Of a stretch of 64,000 bases of DNA, positions 25,892-35,339 are shown piece after piece. The translations under genes were made by a program, and so were the position numbers. The stretch is from contig NZ_CP108569.1 in NCBI RefSeq assembly GCF_036010505.1, positions 1,612,001-1,676,000 of the forward strand. The letters are read 5' to 3'. The DNA is from Streptomyces sp. NBC_01197. Its GTDB lineage: Bacteria; Actinomycetota; Actinomycetes; Streptomycetales; Streptomycetaceae. The notes below the pieces were generated by a model that saw nothing but the letters and a program-made list of their open reading frames with translations, was not told the DNA's origin and ran no database searches. The number at the start of each line of letters is the position of its first letter. Position 1 is the first letter of the stretch.

Positions 25892-28464
25892 AGCTGGCTC
25901 TGCCTTTCTGCCGATGGGGTGGCCGGGGTGGAGCCGGCCGGCGGTGCGGAGCCCGCGCCTGCCGGTCCCGCGGCCGATCTCAGGGTGAGGACCATGGTCA
26001 TGCCGCCGCCGGGGGTGTCCTCGGCGCCGAGCGTGCCGCCCATGGCCTCGGCGAAGCCGCGGGCGACCGCGAGTCCGAGTCCGACGCCCACGCCGCGCGG
26101 GGCGTCGCCGAGGCGCTGGAAGGGTTCGAAGATGCGTTCCTTGGCCTCGTCGGGGACGCCCGGGCCCCGGTCGGCTACGCGCAGCTCCACGCGGTCGCCC
26201 AGCGCGCTGGCGGCCACGGTGACGGGAACGTCGCCCGGGTTGTACTTGACGGCGTTCTCGACGACGTTGGCGACGGCCCGCTCCAGCAGGCCGGGGTCGA
26301 CGGCCACCATGGGCAGCGACTCCGGGATGTCCAGCTCGGCGCTGCCCTCGGGGACCCCGCCCAGCGCCATCGGGACGACCTCGTCGAGGTCGATCTCGCG
26401 GATCAGCGGGGTGACGGTGCCGGTCTGGAGCCGCGAGACGTCCAGGAGGTTGCCCACGAGGTGGTCGAGGCGGTCCGCGCCGTCCTCGATGCCCGCGAGC
26501 AGCTCCGCCTCGTCCTCGTCCGACCAGGAGACGTCGTCGGAGCGCAGCGAGCTGACGGCTGCCTTGATGGCGGCGAGCGGGGTACGCAGATCGTGGCTGA
26601 CCGCCGCGAGCAGCGCCGTACGGATGCGGTTGCCCTCGGCCAGCCTGCGGGCCTCCTCTGCCTCGCCGACGAGGCGCCTGCGGTCCAGTACGACAGCGGC
26701 CTGGGCGGCGAAGGCGCCGAGAACCCTGCGGTCCTCGGCGGGCAGCACGCGGCCGGTGAGCGCCATCGCCATATGGTCGCCGATCGGCATGTCCACGTCC
26801 GCGTCCTCGGGGCGGGCCAGCGGCCGGGGCCCGACGCTGCCCACGCGGACCCACGGGTCGACGTCACTCTTCCGTTCGAGGAGTGCCACGGACTCCATGG
26901 CGAATGTCTCCCTCACCCGTTCGAGCAGGGCGTCCAGCGAGGTCTCGCCGCGCAGCACGCTGCCGGCCAGGAAGGAGAGGATCTCGGACTCGGCGCGCAG
27001 CCTGGCCGCCTGGTGGGTGCGGCGGGCCGCCTGGTCCACCACGGACGCCACCGCCACGGCCACCGACACGAAGATCACGATGGCGACGATGTTCTTGGGA
27101 TTCGAGATCGTCAGCAGATGCAGCGGCGGCGCGAAGTAGTAGTTCAGCAGCAGCGAGCCGAAGGCCGCCGACGCGAGCGCCGGCAGCAGTCCGCCGAGCA
27201 ACGCGGCGGCCACCGTCAGCGACAGGAAGAGCAGCATGTCGTTGGCGAGGCCGAGCTCGGCGTCCACGTTGGTCAGCAGCACGGTGAGGAGGGCCGGTCC
27301 GACGACCCCGGCCAGCCAGCCCCAGATGATCCGTACGTGCCCCAGGCGCGCCCCCCGTGCGACCGGCAGCCCGCGCCCCTTGGCGGCCTCCTCGTGGGTG
27401 ACGATGTGGACATCCAGATCGGGCCCGGAGTCCCGGGCCACGGTCTGGCCGACGCCGGGGCCGAAGATGTACTGCCAGGTCTTGCGGCGGCTGGAGCCGA
27501 GCACGATCTGGGTGGCGTTGACCCCGCGGGCGAACTCCAGCAACGCGGACGGGATGTCCTCCCCTATGACGTGGTGGAAGGTGCCGCCCAGGTCCTCGAC
27601 CAGCGTCCGCTGGAACGCCAGCTCCTTGGGTGATGCGGAGGTCAGGCCGTCGCTCCGGGCGATGTAGACGGCGAGGATCTCGCTGCCGGAGCCCTTGGCG
27701 GCCATCCTGGCCGCGCGGCGGATGAGCGTGCGGCCCTCGGGGCCGCCGGTGAGTCCCACCACGATGCGCTCGCGGGCCTGCCAGGTGGACCGGATGTCGT
27801 GCTCTCCGCGGTACTGCTGGAGGTACTCGTCCACCCGGTCGGCCACCCAGAGCAGCGCGAGTTCGCGCAGGGCGGTGAGGTTGCCGGGGCGGAAGTAGTT
27901 GGAGAGGGCGGCGTCGACCTTGTCGGGCTTGTAGATGTTGCCGTGGGCCATCCGGCGGCGCAGCGAGTGGGGCGACATGTCGACCAGTTCGAGCTGGTCG
28001 GCCCGGCGGACCACTTCGTCAGGGACGGTCTCGCGCTGGGCGACGCCCGTTATCGACTCGACGACGTCGCCGAGCGACTCCAGATGCTGGATGTTGACGG
28101 CCGATACGACGTCGATGCCCGCCTTGAGCAGCTCCTCCACGTCCTGCCAGCGCTTGGCGTTGCGCGAGCCCGGGACATTGGTGTGGGCCAGCTCGTCGAC
28201 CAGGGCGACGGCGGGCGCGCGTTCCAGGACCGCGTCCACGTCCATTTCGGTGAAGACGCCGCCGCGGTAGCCGATCTCACGGCGCTGGACCTGTTCCAGG
28301 CCGTGCATCATCACCTCGGTGCGCGGCCGGTCGTGGTGCTCGACGAAGGCGACGACGCAGTCCGTTCCCCGCTCCACCCTGCGGTGGGCTTCGGACAGCA
28401 TCGCGTACGTCTTCCCGACGCCCGGTGCCGCGCCGAGGAATATCCGAAGCTTGCCTCGCGCCAT
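25888..28464 (-). CDS. kdpD: KdpD sensor histidine kinase
   Basis: 858 residues. The N-terminal KdpD domain carries the P-loop GAAPGVGKT at about residues 11-19 and DELAHTN; a UspA-like domain follows (about 215-345, ending VLGSSRRKTW), then four membrane segments (about 385-480), a GAF-like region and the kinase. The phosphorylated His is in AVSHDLRTPLAAI; N, G1 and G2 boxes are visible (NVVENAVKYN, DRGPGVP, GVGLGLAVARG). Length and order match full KdpD. It lacks a strong ribosome site. Expected to sense K+ limitation and osmotic stress and phosphorylate KdpE. Confidence 0.93.
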   Translation of the reverse strand: MARGKLRIFLGAAPGVGKTYAMLSEAHRRVERGTDCVVAFVEHHDRPRTEVMMHGLEQVQRREIGYRGGVFTEMDVDAVLERAPAVALVDELAHTNVPGSRNAKRWQDVEELLKAGIDVVSAVNIQHLESLGDVVESITGVAQRETVPDEVVRRADQLELVDMSPHSLRRRMAHGNIYKPDKVDAALSNYFRPGNLTALRELALLWVADRVDEYLQQYRGEHDIRSTWQARERIVVGLTGGPEGRTLIRRAARMAAKGSGSEILAVYIARSDGLTSASPKELAFQRTLVEDLGGTFHHVIGEDIPSALLEFARGVNATQIVLGSSRRKTWQYIFGPGVGQTVARDSGPDLDVHIVTHEEAAKGRGLPVARGARLGHVRIIWGWLAGVVGPALLTVLLTNVDAELGLANDMLLFLSLTVAAALLGGLLPALASAAFGSLLLNYYFAPPLHLLTISNPKNIVAIVIFVSVAVAVASVVDQAARRTHQAARLRAESEILSFLAGSVLRGETSLDALLERVRETFAMESVALLERKSDVDPWVRVGSVGPRPLARPEDADVDMPIGDHMAMALTGRVLPAEDRRVLGAFAAQAAVVLDRRRLVGEAEEARRLAEGNRIRTALLAAVSHDLRTPLAAIKAAVSSLRSDDVSWSDEDEAELLAGIEDGADRLDHLVGNLLDVSRLQTGTVTPLIREIDLDEVVPMALGGVPEGSAELDIPESLPMVAVDPGLLERAVANVVENAVKYNPGDVPVTVAASALGDRVELRVADRGPGVPDEAKERIFEPFQRLGDAPRGVGVGLGLAVARGFAEAMGGTLGAEDTPGGGMTMVLTLRSAAGPAGAGSAPPAGSTPATPSAERQSQL

Positions 28465-28781
28465 GGCCCCATTCTCTTTCGAGCAGCGTCTTCCGAGGAG
28501 CAGCGTCTCCCGGAGGACATCGCCTCCAGGAGAACAGCTGGGTACTCTCCGTCGACCTTACGGCCAGGGATTCCGGCATAACGGACGGGGGGGCCGCCCA
28601 CGCGGGTGTCTTGACGCGATCCTGATAACGGCGGCGGGACCCGGTCCGCCCTGGTCAAGCAGGGCCGAACGGGTCCCGTCGCACCGGCGGACACTGAGCG
28701 TCACAGCGGCTCCGCGCGGTCGTTTCCCGAGCTCGCACGGCCAGTGCCCGCCGGCCTCGGTGGCCCGGTGGACGGCGCGGC
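28465..28781. other. Intergenic region upstream of kdpD
   Basis: No gene seen in this 317-nt stretch. It should hold the kdpDE promoter. GAGCAGCGTCT occurs twice 18 nt apart near 28490-28520, at least part of a short direct repeat. Confidence 0.35.
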
Positions 28782-29924
28782 TCAGGCAGCCGCCACTCGC
28801 CCGCGCTCCCCCCTGTCACCGTGAATGGGGTTGTCCGAGCCGGTCAGCGGCACGCCCGTCCCTCCCCGCCGGGCCGCCACGATCTCCGCCGCTATCGACA
28901 GGGCGGTCTCCTCGGGTGTGCGGGCGCCGAGATCGAGGCCGATCGGCGACCTCAGCCGGGCCAGCTCCCCCTCGGTCAGACCGACTTCCCGCAGCCGCCG
29001 GTCACGGTCCAGATGGGTGCGGCGCGACCCCATCGCGCCGACGAACGCGACCGGCATCCGCAGCGCCTCCTTCAGCAGGGGTATGTCGAACTTGGCGTCG
29101 TGGGTGAGCACGCACAGGACCGTGCGCCCGTCGGTCCGGGCGCGCCGCAGATAGCGGTGCGGCCAGTCGACCACGATGTCATCGGCCGCGGGAAAGCGGT
29201 CCCTCGTGGCGAAGACGGGCCGGGCGTCGCACACGGTCACGTGGTAGCCGAGGAACTTGCCCGCGCGCACGAGCGCCGCGGCGAAGTCGACCGCACCGAA
29301 GACGATCATGCGGGGCGGCGGCACGTTCGCTTCGACGAGCAGCGTGAGGCCGCCGGGGCACTGCGAGCCGTCCTCCGAGAGACCGACCGTGCCGGTGCGC
29401 CCGGAGTCCAGCATGGCCCGGGCCTCGGCCGCCGCCGTCCGGTCCAGTTCCGCCTGGCCGCCGAGGGTCCCCTCGTACGGGCCGTCGGGGCGTACGGCCA
29501 GGGCCCTGCCGAGGAGTCCGGCCGGGCCCCGGACGACCCGGGCGACCGCCACCTGCTCCCCCCGGGCGGCGCCGGCCAGCACCGCCCGGAACACCGGCCG
29601 CCAGGGCGCGCCGGCGGCGACCGGCGTGACCATGACGTCAAGGGTCCCGCCGCAGGTGAGGCCGGCCGCGAAGGCGTCCTCGTCGCTGTAGCCGAACCGT
29701 TCGACGACCGTCTCCCCGTCCGCCAGCGCCTGTCGGCACAGCTCGTACACCTCCGACTCCACACAGCCTCCGGAGACCGAGCCGATGACCTGCCCCTCGC
29801 CGTCGACGGCGAGGGCAGCGCCGGGGCCGCGCGGGGCGCTGCCACCGACGGCGACGACGGTCGCGACGGCGAAGTCCCGGCCCTCCTCGGCCCAGCGGTG
29901 CAGCTCATCGGCTATGTCAAGCAC
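28782..29924 (-). CDS. XdhC/CoxI-family molybdenum cofactor insertion protein
   Basis: A 380-residue maturation factor that delivers and sulfurates the molybdenum cofactor for the hydroxylase encoded just upstream. The N-terminal XdhC domain shows VGGSAPRGPGAALAV and SGGCVESEVYELC, with Cys in the family position. The C-terminal Rossmann domain includes VFGAVDFAAALVRAGKFLGY and VCDARPVF. The GTG start at 29924 overlaps the stop of the Mo-subunit gene by 8 nt. It corresponds to PaoD of the E. coli paoABCD operon by order and domains. Confidence 0.9.
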   Translation of the reverse strand: MLDIADELHRWAEEGRDFAVATVVAVGGSAPRGPGAALAVDGEGQVIGSVSGGCVESEVYELCRQALADGETVVERFGYSDEDAFAAGLTCGGTLDVMVTPVAAGAPWRPVFRAVLAGAARGEQVAVARVVRGPAGLLGRALAVRPDGPYEGTLGGQAELDRTAAAEARAMLDSGRTGTVGLSEDGSQCPGGLTLLVEANVPPPRMIVFGAVDFAAALVRAGKFLGYHVTVCDARPVFATRDRFPAADDIVVDWPHRYLRRARTDGRTVLCVLTHDAKFDIPLLKEALRMPVAFVGAMGSRRTHLDRDRRLREVGLTEGELARLRSPIGLDLGARTPEETALSIAAEIVAARRGGTGVPLTGSDNPIHGDRGERGRVAAA

Positions 29925-32058
29925 GCGGGTCCCCCGTACCGGCCATGATGACGCGGTCGGGCCTGATGGGCAGGGCCCGGTGGCGTACACCCGTCGCGTG
30001 CCAGACCGCGTTGGCGATGGCCGCCGCGGCGCCCACGATGCCGATCTCGCCGACGCCCTTGATACCGACCGGGTCGTCGGGATCGTCGGTGGCCGGGTCC
30101 TCGATCCAGTCCGCCTCGATGGCGGGCACGTCGGCGTGCGTGGCGACGTGGTACCCCGCGAGGTCCGCACCGTAGTGACCGCCGGACGCGCGGTCCCGGA
30201 CCGCCTCCTCGTGCAGGGCCATGGAGATGCCCCAGACCATTCCGCCGAGGAACTGGTTGCGTGCGGTGAGCGGGTTGACGATCCGGCCCGCCGAGAAGAT
30301 GCCGAGCATCCGCCGTACGCGTACCTCTCCGGTGGCGACGTCCACGGCGACCTCCGCGAACTGCGCCCCGAAGGAGTGGCGTTCCTTCTGTTCGAGGGCG
30401 CCGACGGCCTCGGTGGTGTCCGACCGCACCGTGATGCCCTCCGGCGGGATGTCGGCGCCGGGCACGAGCCGCTCGCGCAGTTCGCCGGCCGCAGCCGTGA
30501 TCGCCCATGCCCAGGACCTGGTGCCCATCGATCCGCCGGCGATCATCGCCGGTCCGAAGTCGCTGTCGCCGATCCGTACCCGGATACGGTCCGGGGCGGC
30601 CTCCAGCGCGTCGGCGGCCACCAGGGTGAGCGCCGTACGGGCCCCTGTTCCGATGTCCGCAGCGGAGATCCGTACGGTGAAGGTTCCGTCCGCCTCCGCC
30701 GTCACAGCGGCCGTGGACGGTGCGACCCCCGCCGGGAACGAGGCCGCAGCCGTGCCGGTGCCGATCAGCCAGCGCCCGTCGGCGCGCAGGCCGGGACGGG
30801 GGTCACGGTCCGCCCAGCCGAACCTGCGCGCGCCTTCACGGAAGCAGCCGTGCAGGTTACGGCCGCTGAAGGGCAGGCCGGACACGGGGCCCAGCTCGGG
30901 CTCGTTGCGGGCGCGCAGCTCGATCGGGTCGATGCCGCACTTCTCGGCGAGTTCGTCGAGCGCCGACTCCAGCGCGAACGACCCCGGCGCCTCGCCCGGG
31001 GCGCGCATGAAGGTCGGTGTCGGTACGTCGAGGCGTACCACCCGGACGGCCGTGTGGTGGGCGTCGGCGTCGTACATGACCCGCGGCACCGCGGCGCTCG
31101 GCTCGACGAACTCGTGCACGGACGAGGTGAGGCTCAGGGAGCTGTGTTCCAGCGCGCGCAGTCGTCCGTCGGCGTCCGCGCCCAGCCTGAGCCGCTGCGC
31201 CGTGGGGCTGCGATATCCGGCGAGCGAGAACATCTGACGTCGCGTCAGCACAACGCGTACCGGGCGCTGGAGGACGGTCGCGGCCATCACCGCGGCGACC
31301 TGGTGGGCGCGCGCCCCCTTGCTCCCGAAGCCGCCGCCGACGTGTTCGGACCGTACGCGGACCGATGCGGGGTCGAGCGAGAACAGATTCGCGAGTTCGC
31401 CCGCTACCCAGGTGGTGCCCTGGTTGGAGTCGACGACTTCGAGGCGGCCGCCCTCCCAGAGGGCGGTGGCCGCGTGCGGCTCCATCATGCTGTGGTGCTC
31501 TTCCGGAGTGGTGTACTCCGCGTCCACGACGACGGCGGACGCGGCGAGTTCCGCCTCCAGGTCGCCCTTCCCGGTCACGGCCGGCATATGGCCGTCCGCG
31601 GGATACGCGTCCGGGTGGCCGGCGGTGAACGCGACGTCGTGCGGTTCCACGTCGTACTGCACGACCAGCGCCTCGGCGGCCTCCCTGGCCTGCTCGGACG
31701 TCTCGGCGACGACGAGCGCCACCGGCCACCCCATGAACGGCACCCGGTCATGCTGGAAGAGCACATAGGTCGGGTCCGGCGGGGCGCCCAGGAGGCCGGT
31801 GTAGTCGGAGTCGACGCGCGGCGCGTTCCCGTGGTGGAGGACGGCGAGCACCCCGGGCATCGCGAGGACATCTGCGGTCTCCACCGAGCGGATGCGGCCA
31901 CGGGCGACGGTGGACAGCACCAGCCAGCCGTGGGCCAGTTCGGCGAAGGGGATCTCACCCGCGTAGCGGGCGGCGCCGGTGACCTTGTCGCGGCCCTCCA
32001 CTCGGATGTGCGCGGTACCGACCGCGCTCTGCAGTCTGGTGGTCGTGGTGGTGGTCAT
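29917..32058 (-). CDS. Molybdopterin-binding subunit of an aldehyde oxidase/xanthine dehydrogenase-type enzyme
   Basis: A 713-residue large subunit. The N terminus (GRDKVTGAARYAGEIP) begins the a/b hammerhead domain; EHVGGGFGSKG near residue 250 is the cofactor-binding loop; the C-terminal GVGEIGIVGAAAAIANAVWH carries the catalytic Glu segment. The ATG at 32058 overlaps the FAD-subunit stop by 4 nt. It should oxidise an aldehyde or purine-like substrate; the E. coli PaoABC-like gene order favours aldehydes. Confidence 0.9.
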   Translation of the reverse strand: MTTTTTTRLQSAVGTAHIRVEGRDKVTGAARYAGEIPFAELAHGWLVLSTVARGRIRSVETADVLAMPGVLAVLHHGNAPRVDSDYTGLLGAPPDPTYVLFQHDRVPFMGWPVALVVAETSEQAREAAEALVVQYDVEPHDVAFTAGHPDAYPADGHMPAVTGKGDLEAELAASAVVVDAEYTTPEEHHSMMEPHAATALWEGGRLEVVDSNQGTTWVAGELANLFSLDPASVRVRSEHVGGGFGSKGARAHQVAAVMAATVLQRPVRVVLTRRQMFSLAGYRSPTAQRLRLGADADGRLRALEHSSLSLTSSVHEFVEPSAAVPRVMYDADAHHTAVRVVRLDVPTPTFMRAPGEAPGSFALESALDELAEKCGIDPIELRARNEPELGPVSGLPFSGRNLHGCFREGARRFGWADRDPRPGLRADGRWLIGTGTAAASFPAGVAPSTAAVTAEADGTFTVRISAADIGTGARTALTLVAADALEAAPDRIRVRIGDSDFGPAMIAGGSMGTRSWAWAITAAAGELRERLVPGADIPPEGITVRSDTTEAVGALEQKERHSFGAQFAEVAVDVATGEVRVRRMLGIFSAGRIVNPLTARNQFLGGMVWGISMALHEEAVRDRASGGHYGADLAGYHVATHADVPAIEADWIEDPATDDPDDPVGIKGVGEIGIVGAAAAIANAVWHATGVRHRALPIRPDRVIMAGTGDPRA

Positions 32059-33047
32059 CGGGCGGCCTCCTCGGCGAGTTCGGTCAGCACCGCCACCACG
32101 AGGTTGCGCATCAGCGCCACCTTGTATCCGTTGTGCGGCAGGGGCTCGGCGGCCGCCAGTTCGGCGTCCGCGGCGGCGGCGAACGTCTCGGCGTCGGCAG
32201 ACGCTCCGGTCAGCACCGCTTCGGCCGCCCGGGCACGCCACGGCCGGGACGCGACCGCTCCGAAGGCCAGGCGTACGTCGCGGACCACTCCGTCCCGGAC
32301 GTCGAGCGCGGCGGCGATCGAGCCGATGGCGAAAGCGTACGAGGCGCGCTCGCGCACCTTCCGGTAGCGCGAGAAGGCGGCGACCGGGGCCGGCGGCAGG
32401 GTGACGCCGGTGATCAGCGCCCCCGGCGGCAGTGCGGTCTCCAGGTGCGGCGTGTCGCCGACGGGCAGGTAGAACTCCGTGAGCGGCAACTCGCCGGGGC
32501 CTTCGGCCGTTTCGTACGACACGACGGCGTCGAAGGCGGTCAGCGCCACACCCATGTCCGAGGGGTGGATCGCCACGCAGTGGCCGGATGCGCCCAGGAC
32601 GGCGTGGTTGTGGTGCTCGCCCTCGATGGCGGGGCAACCGCTGCCGGGAACGCGCTTGTTGCAGGGTTTGGTCACGTCCGTGAAGTAGCCGCAGCGGGTG
32701 CGCTGGAGCAGGTTCCCGCCGACGGTGGCCATGTTGCGCAGCTGTCCGGAGGCACCGGCCAGCACCGCCTGCGTCAGCGCCGGGTAGTTTCTGCGGACTT
32801 CGGGGTGTGCGGCGAGGTCGCTGTTGGTGACGGTCGCGCCGATGCGCAGACCGCCGCCCCCGGCCGCCTCGATAGCGTCCAGGGGCAGTTCACGTACATC
32901 GACGAGGCTGGTGGGGCGCTCGACGCCCGCCTTCATCAGGTCGACGAGGTTGGTGCCGCCACCGAGATAGCGGGCGCCGGAATCTGCGCCGGCCAGCGCG
33001 AGGGCGCCGGAGACGTCGAAGACCCGCTCATATCCGAACTCCTTCAT
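32055..33047 (-). CDS. FAD-binding subunit of the molybdenum hydroxylase
   Basis: A 330-residue CoxM/PaoB-like flavoprotein. ARYLGGGTNLVDLMKAGVE near residue 25 and TVGGNLLQRTRC are FAD-binding loops. The Cys-rich insert CGYFTDVTKPCNKRVPGSGC is the pattern that binds an additional 4Fe-4S cluster in PaoB. The CO dehydrogenase C-terminal domain follows from about 220. It overlaps both neighbours by 4 nt (ATGA), so the three subunits are coupled. Confidence 0.9.
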   Translation of the reverse strand: MKEFGYERVFDVSGALALAGADSGARYLGGGTNLVDLMKAGVERPTSLVDVRELPLDAIEAAGGGGLRIGATVTNSDLAAHPEVRRNYPALTQAVLAGASGQLRNMATVGGNLLQRTRCGYFTDVTKPCNKRVPGSGCPAIEGEHHNHAVLGASGHCVAIHPSDMGVALTAFDAVVSYETAEGPGELPLTEFYLPVGDTPHLETALPPGALITGVTLPPAPVAAFSRYRKVRERASYAFAIGSIAAALDVRDGVVRDVRLAFGAVASRPWRARAAEAVLTGASADAETFAAAADAELAAAEPLPHNGYKVALMRNLVVAVLTELAEEAAR

Positions 33048-33688
33048 GCCGCCGCTCCATCTGCCGCCGAGGCCGTCCCGGCCTCTGTGGTCCGTGTGGT
33101 CTCTGTGGCCCCTGAGGGCTCTATGGATTCCGTGGCCGGCTCATGGGCCGCCGCCGCGCGGGCGACCGCCTGCACGATCGACACATAGGCGCCGCAGCGG
33201 CAGAGATTGCCGCTCATCCGCTCCCGGATCTCCTCGGCGGTCAGCGGGGGCGGCCCCGCCTCGGGCCGCACATCGCCGGTGACCGCGCTCGGCCAGCCCG
33301 CCGCGTGTTCCTCGATCACCGCGACCGCCGAACAGATCTGTCCCGGCGTGCAGTAGCCGCACTGGTATCCGTCCAGGTCGAGGAACGCCTGCTGGACCGG
33401 GTGCAGTTGACCGCCTTCGGCGACGCCTTCGATGGTGGTTATCTCACGCCCTTCGGCCGCCACGGCCAGTTGCAGACAGGCCACGGCACGGCGCCCGTCG
33501 AGCAGGACGGTGCAGGCGCCGCACTGTCCCTGGTCGCAGCCCTTCTTGGTGCCGGTCAGATCGAGCCGCTCGCGCAGGGCGTCGAGCAGGGTGGTGCGGT
33601 GGTCGACGGGCAGCGTGTGCTTCTCGCCGTTGACCTTCAAGGTGATATTGGCGCTGTACGCCGTCGGGGTGGCTGGGGCAGGGGCCAT
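33044..33688 (-). CDS. 2Fe-2S subunit of the molybdenum hydroxylase
   Basis: 214 residues. The N-terminal ferredoxin-type domain has GCDQGQCGACTVLLDG (about 52-67). The C-terminal helical 2Fe-2S domain has QCGYCTPGQIC and MSGNLCRCGAY. A short N-terminal extension lacks a Tat motif, so unlike E. coli PaoA this enzyme appears cytoplasmic. The C-terminal 40 residues are low-complexity Glu/Thr/Ala. The ATG at 33688 follows GAAGG. It is the first gene of the four-gene operon, divergent from a TetR regulator. Confidence 0.9.
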   Translation of the reverse strand: MAPAPATPTAYSANITLKVNGEKHTLPVDHRTTLLDALRERLDLTGTKKGCDQGQCGACTVLLDGRRAVACLQLAVAAEGREITTIEGVAEGGQLHPVQQAFLDLDGYQCGYCTPGQICSAVAVIEEHAAGWPSAVTGDVRPEAGPPPLTAEEIRERMSGNLCRCGAYVSIVQAVARAAAAHEPATESIEPSGATETTRTTEAGTASAADGAAA

Positions 33689-33898
33689 GATCAGCCTTCT
33701 TTCGCGTATGCCGGAGTCCGCCGGAAGGACGGACCGGCAGGCGGTCGAACGAGGAGACGCAAGGGGGATCCGGGCCGGCGGCCGTGCACGGCCGGGCGGG
33801 CCCGGGAGAACCGCAGGCTGGGGAGGAACGACGGGCACCGGCGGCAGCCGGCCGGCCGTATCCCCGCCGGCCGAATCGCCGCTATGGTGAATATAAGC

Positions 33899-33940
33899 GG
33901 ACAGCTGTCCATTTGCAGGGAGCGTAATGGACAGTTGTCC
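33899..33940. promoter_or_regulatory. Paired operator palindromes between tetR and the hydroxylase operon
   Basis: Perfect palindrome GGACAGCTGTCC (33899-33910) and near-copy GGACAGTTGTCC (33929-33940). Centres are 30 bp apart, about three helical turns, and flanks are also mirrored (CGGACAG...CCATT against AATGG...CCGG). The divergent TetR protein is the obvious candidate to bind both. Confidence 0.85.
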
Positions 33941-33984
33941 GGTTAGCAAGGCCCAAGATCGGCCACGCGCCGCCGGGAGGACGA

Positions 33985-34563
33985 GTGGAACAGAAGAAGG
34001 ACGCGGCTCTGCGGTCGGACGCCCAGCGCAACCGCGAGCGCATCCTCGAAGTGGCCGTGGTCGAGCTGACACAGTGCCCGAACGCCTCGCTGAGCGCGAT
34101 CGCCAAGAAGGCGGGAGTCGGACAGGGCACGTTCTACCGCAACTTCCCCAACCGCGGGGCCCTGGTCCTGGAGATCTACCGCTACGAGATGCAGCAGGTC
34201 GCCGACACGGCGGCCCAGTTGCTCAAGACGCGGGAACCGGACGTGGCACTGCGCGAGTGGATGGACCGCCTCGCCAGGTTCGCCATGACCAAGGCCGGCC
34301 TGGCGGACGCGATACGGCTTGCCACCGGCGGGCCCGGGGGGCCGCCGAAACCGGGGCACACCCCGGTGACCTCAGCGGCCGGCCTACTGCTCCGCGCCGG
34401 CGAAGAGGCCGGCACTATCCGCCCGGGGGTGACCCCCGACGACTTCCTGCTCGCCATCGCCGGTCTCTGGCAGATCGACCCGCACTCGGACTGGCAGCCG
34501 CGCACCACCCGGCTGATGGACCTGGTCATGGACGGACTGCGGGCGGGCGCACCGGGGCGGTGA
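33985..34563 (+). CDS. TetR-family regulator of the molybdenum hydroxylase operon
   Basis: 192 residues. The N-terminal helix-turn-helix is ASLSAIAKKAGVGQGTFYRN (about 32-51); the rest is the effector-binding helical core. The GTG at 33985 follows GGGAGG. It is divergent from the four-gene hydroxylase operon with two GGACAG-type palindromes between them, so it probably represses both and responds to the enzyme's substrate. A strong hairpin follows. Confidence 0.9.
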   Translation: MEQKKDAALRSDAQRNRERILEVAVVELTQCPNASLSAIAKKAGVGQGTFYRNFPNRGALVLEIYRYEMQQVADTAAQLLKTREPDVALREWMDRLARFAMTKAGLADAIRLATGGPGGPPKPGHTPVTSAAGLLLRAGEEAGTIRPGVTPDDFLLAIAGLWQIDPHSDWQPRTTRLMDLVMDGLRAGAPGR

Positions 34564-34608
34564 CCGCCGGCCGGCCTCCCGGCGGGCACGCGGTCAGGAC
34601 ATGCGGAC

Positions 34609-34640
34609 GCCCGGGAACCGTACGCGACCGGTTCCCGGGC
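34609..34640. terminator. Bidirectional terminator between tetR and kdpC
   Basis: 12-bp perfect inverted repeat GCCCGGGAACCG with an 8-nt loop between convergent genes. Confidence 0.8.
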
Positions 34641-34664
34641 AGCCGTGCGGCAGCCGGCCGCTGA

Positions 34665-35339
34665 TCAGCCTTCGGTCAGCTGCTTCAGCGCCACGTTGAG
34701 TTCCAGGACGTTGACCCGGGGCTCCCCGATGAAGCCGAGCGTGCGGCCGGTGGTGTGGTCGGCGACCAGCCGGTCGACCCGCGCCACCGTGAGGTGGTTG
34801 CGCGCGGCGATCCGGTGCACCTGGAGCTTCGCGTACAGCGGGGAGATGTCCGGGTCGAGACCGGAGGCGGACGAGGTGACGGCGTCGGCCGGCACGTCGG
34901 ACGGCCGTACCCGGTATCCGGCGGTCGAATTGTCCTTGACGACGGCGGACTTGGCGTCCTTGACCCACTTGATCAGTTCGGCGCTGTCCCCTGACCGGTT
35001 GGTCGCGCCGGACACCAGCAGCTTGTACTGGGTGTTGACGGTGTTGGTGCCCAGCCCGTTGGAGGGGCGCGGCTGGAACCACCTGAGGTCGGGCGCCGGG
35101 GTCTGCTGCCCCTTCCTCAGCGGCAGCGGGTAGCTCTGCCCGATGAGGGAGGAGCCGACGACCTTGCCACCGGACTTGATCTCCGAGCCATTGGCCTGAT
35201 GGCCCATGACCGCCTGGGCGACGCCGGTCACGGCGAGCGGGTAGATCACACCGCAGACGACGGTGAGTACGAGCAGGGCGCGCAGACCGGCCCAGAGCAG
35301 ACGGCCCGTTCCGCTCACGGAGTTGTTCATGATGGTCAC
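34665..35339 (-). CDS. kdpC: Potassium-transporting ATPase subunit C
   Basis: A 224-residue KdpC: one N-terminal membrane helix (about 15-40, [21 protein letters not shown]), SSLIGQSY, and the C-terminal [20 protein letters not shown] motif with LNxALKQL ending. It overlaps kdpB by 4 nt. It stabilises the KdpFABC complex and raises ATP affinity. Confidence 0.95.
   Translation of the reverse strand: MTIMNNSVSGTGRLLWAGLRALLVLTVVCGVIYPLAVTGVAQAVMGHQANGSEIKSGGKVVGSSLIGQSYPLPLRKGQQTPAPDLRWFQPRPSNGLGTNTVNTQYKLLVSGATNRSGDSAELIKWVKDAKSAVVKDNSTAGYRVRPSDVPADAVTSSASGLDPDISPLYAKLQVHRIAARNHLTVARVDRLVADHTTGRTLGFIGEPRVNVLELNVALKQLTEG

Noticed and set aside
25891..26854. N-terminal extension of the kdpE frame across the kdpD 3' end
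   Set aside because: The extension is Arg/Gly/Pro-rich shadow of kdpD; the receiver domain starts at the ATG at 25891.
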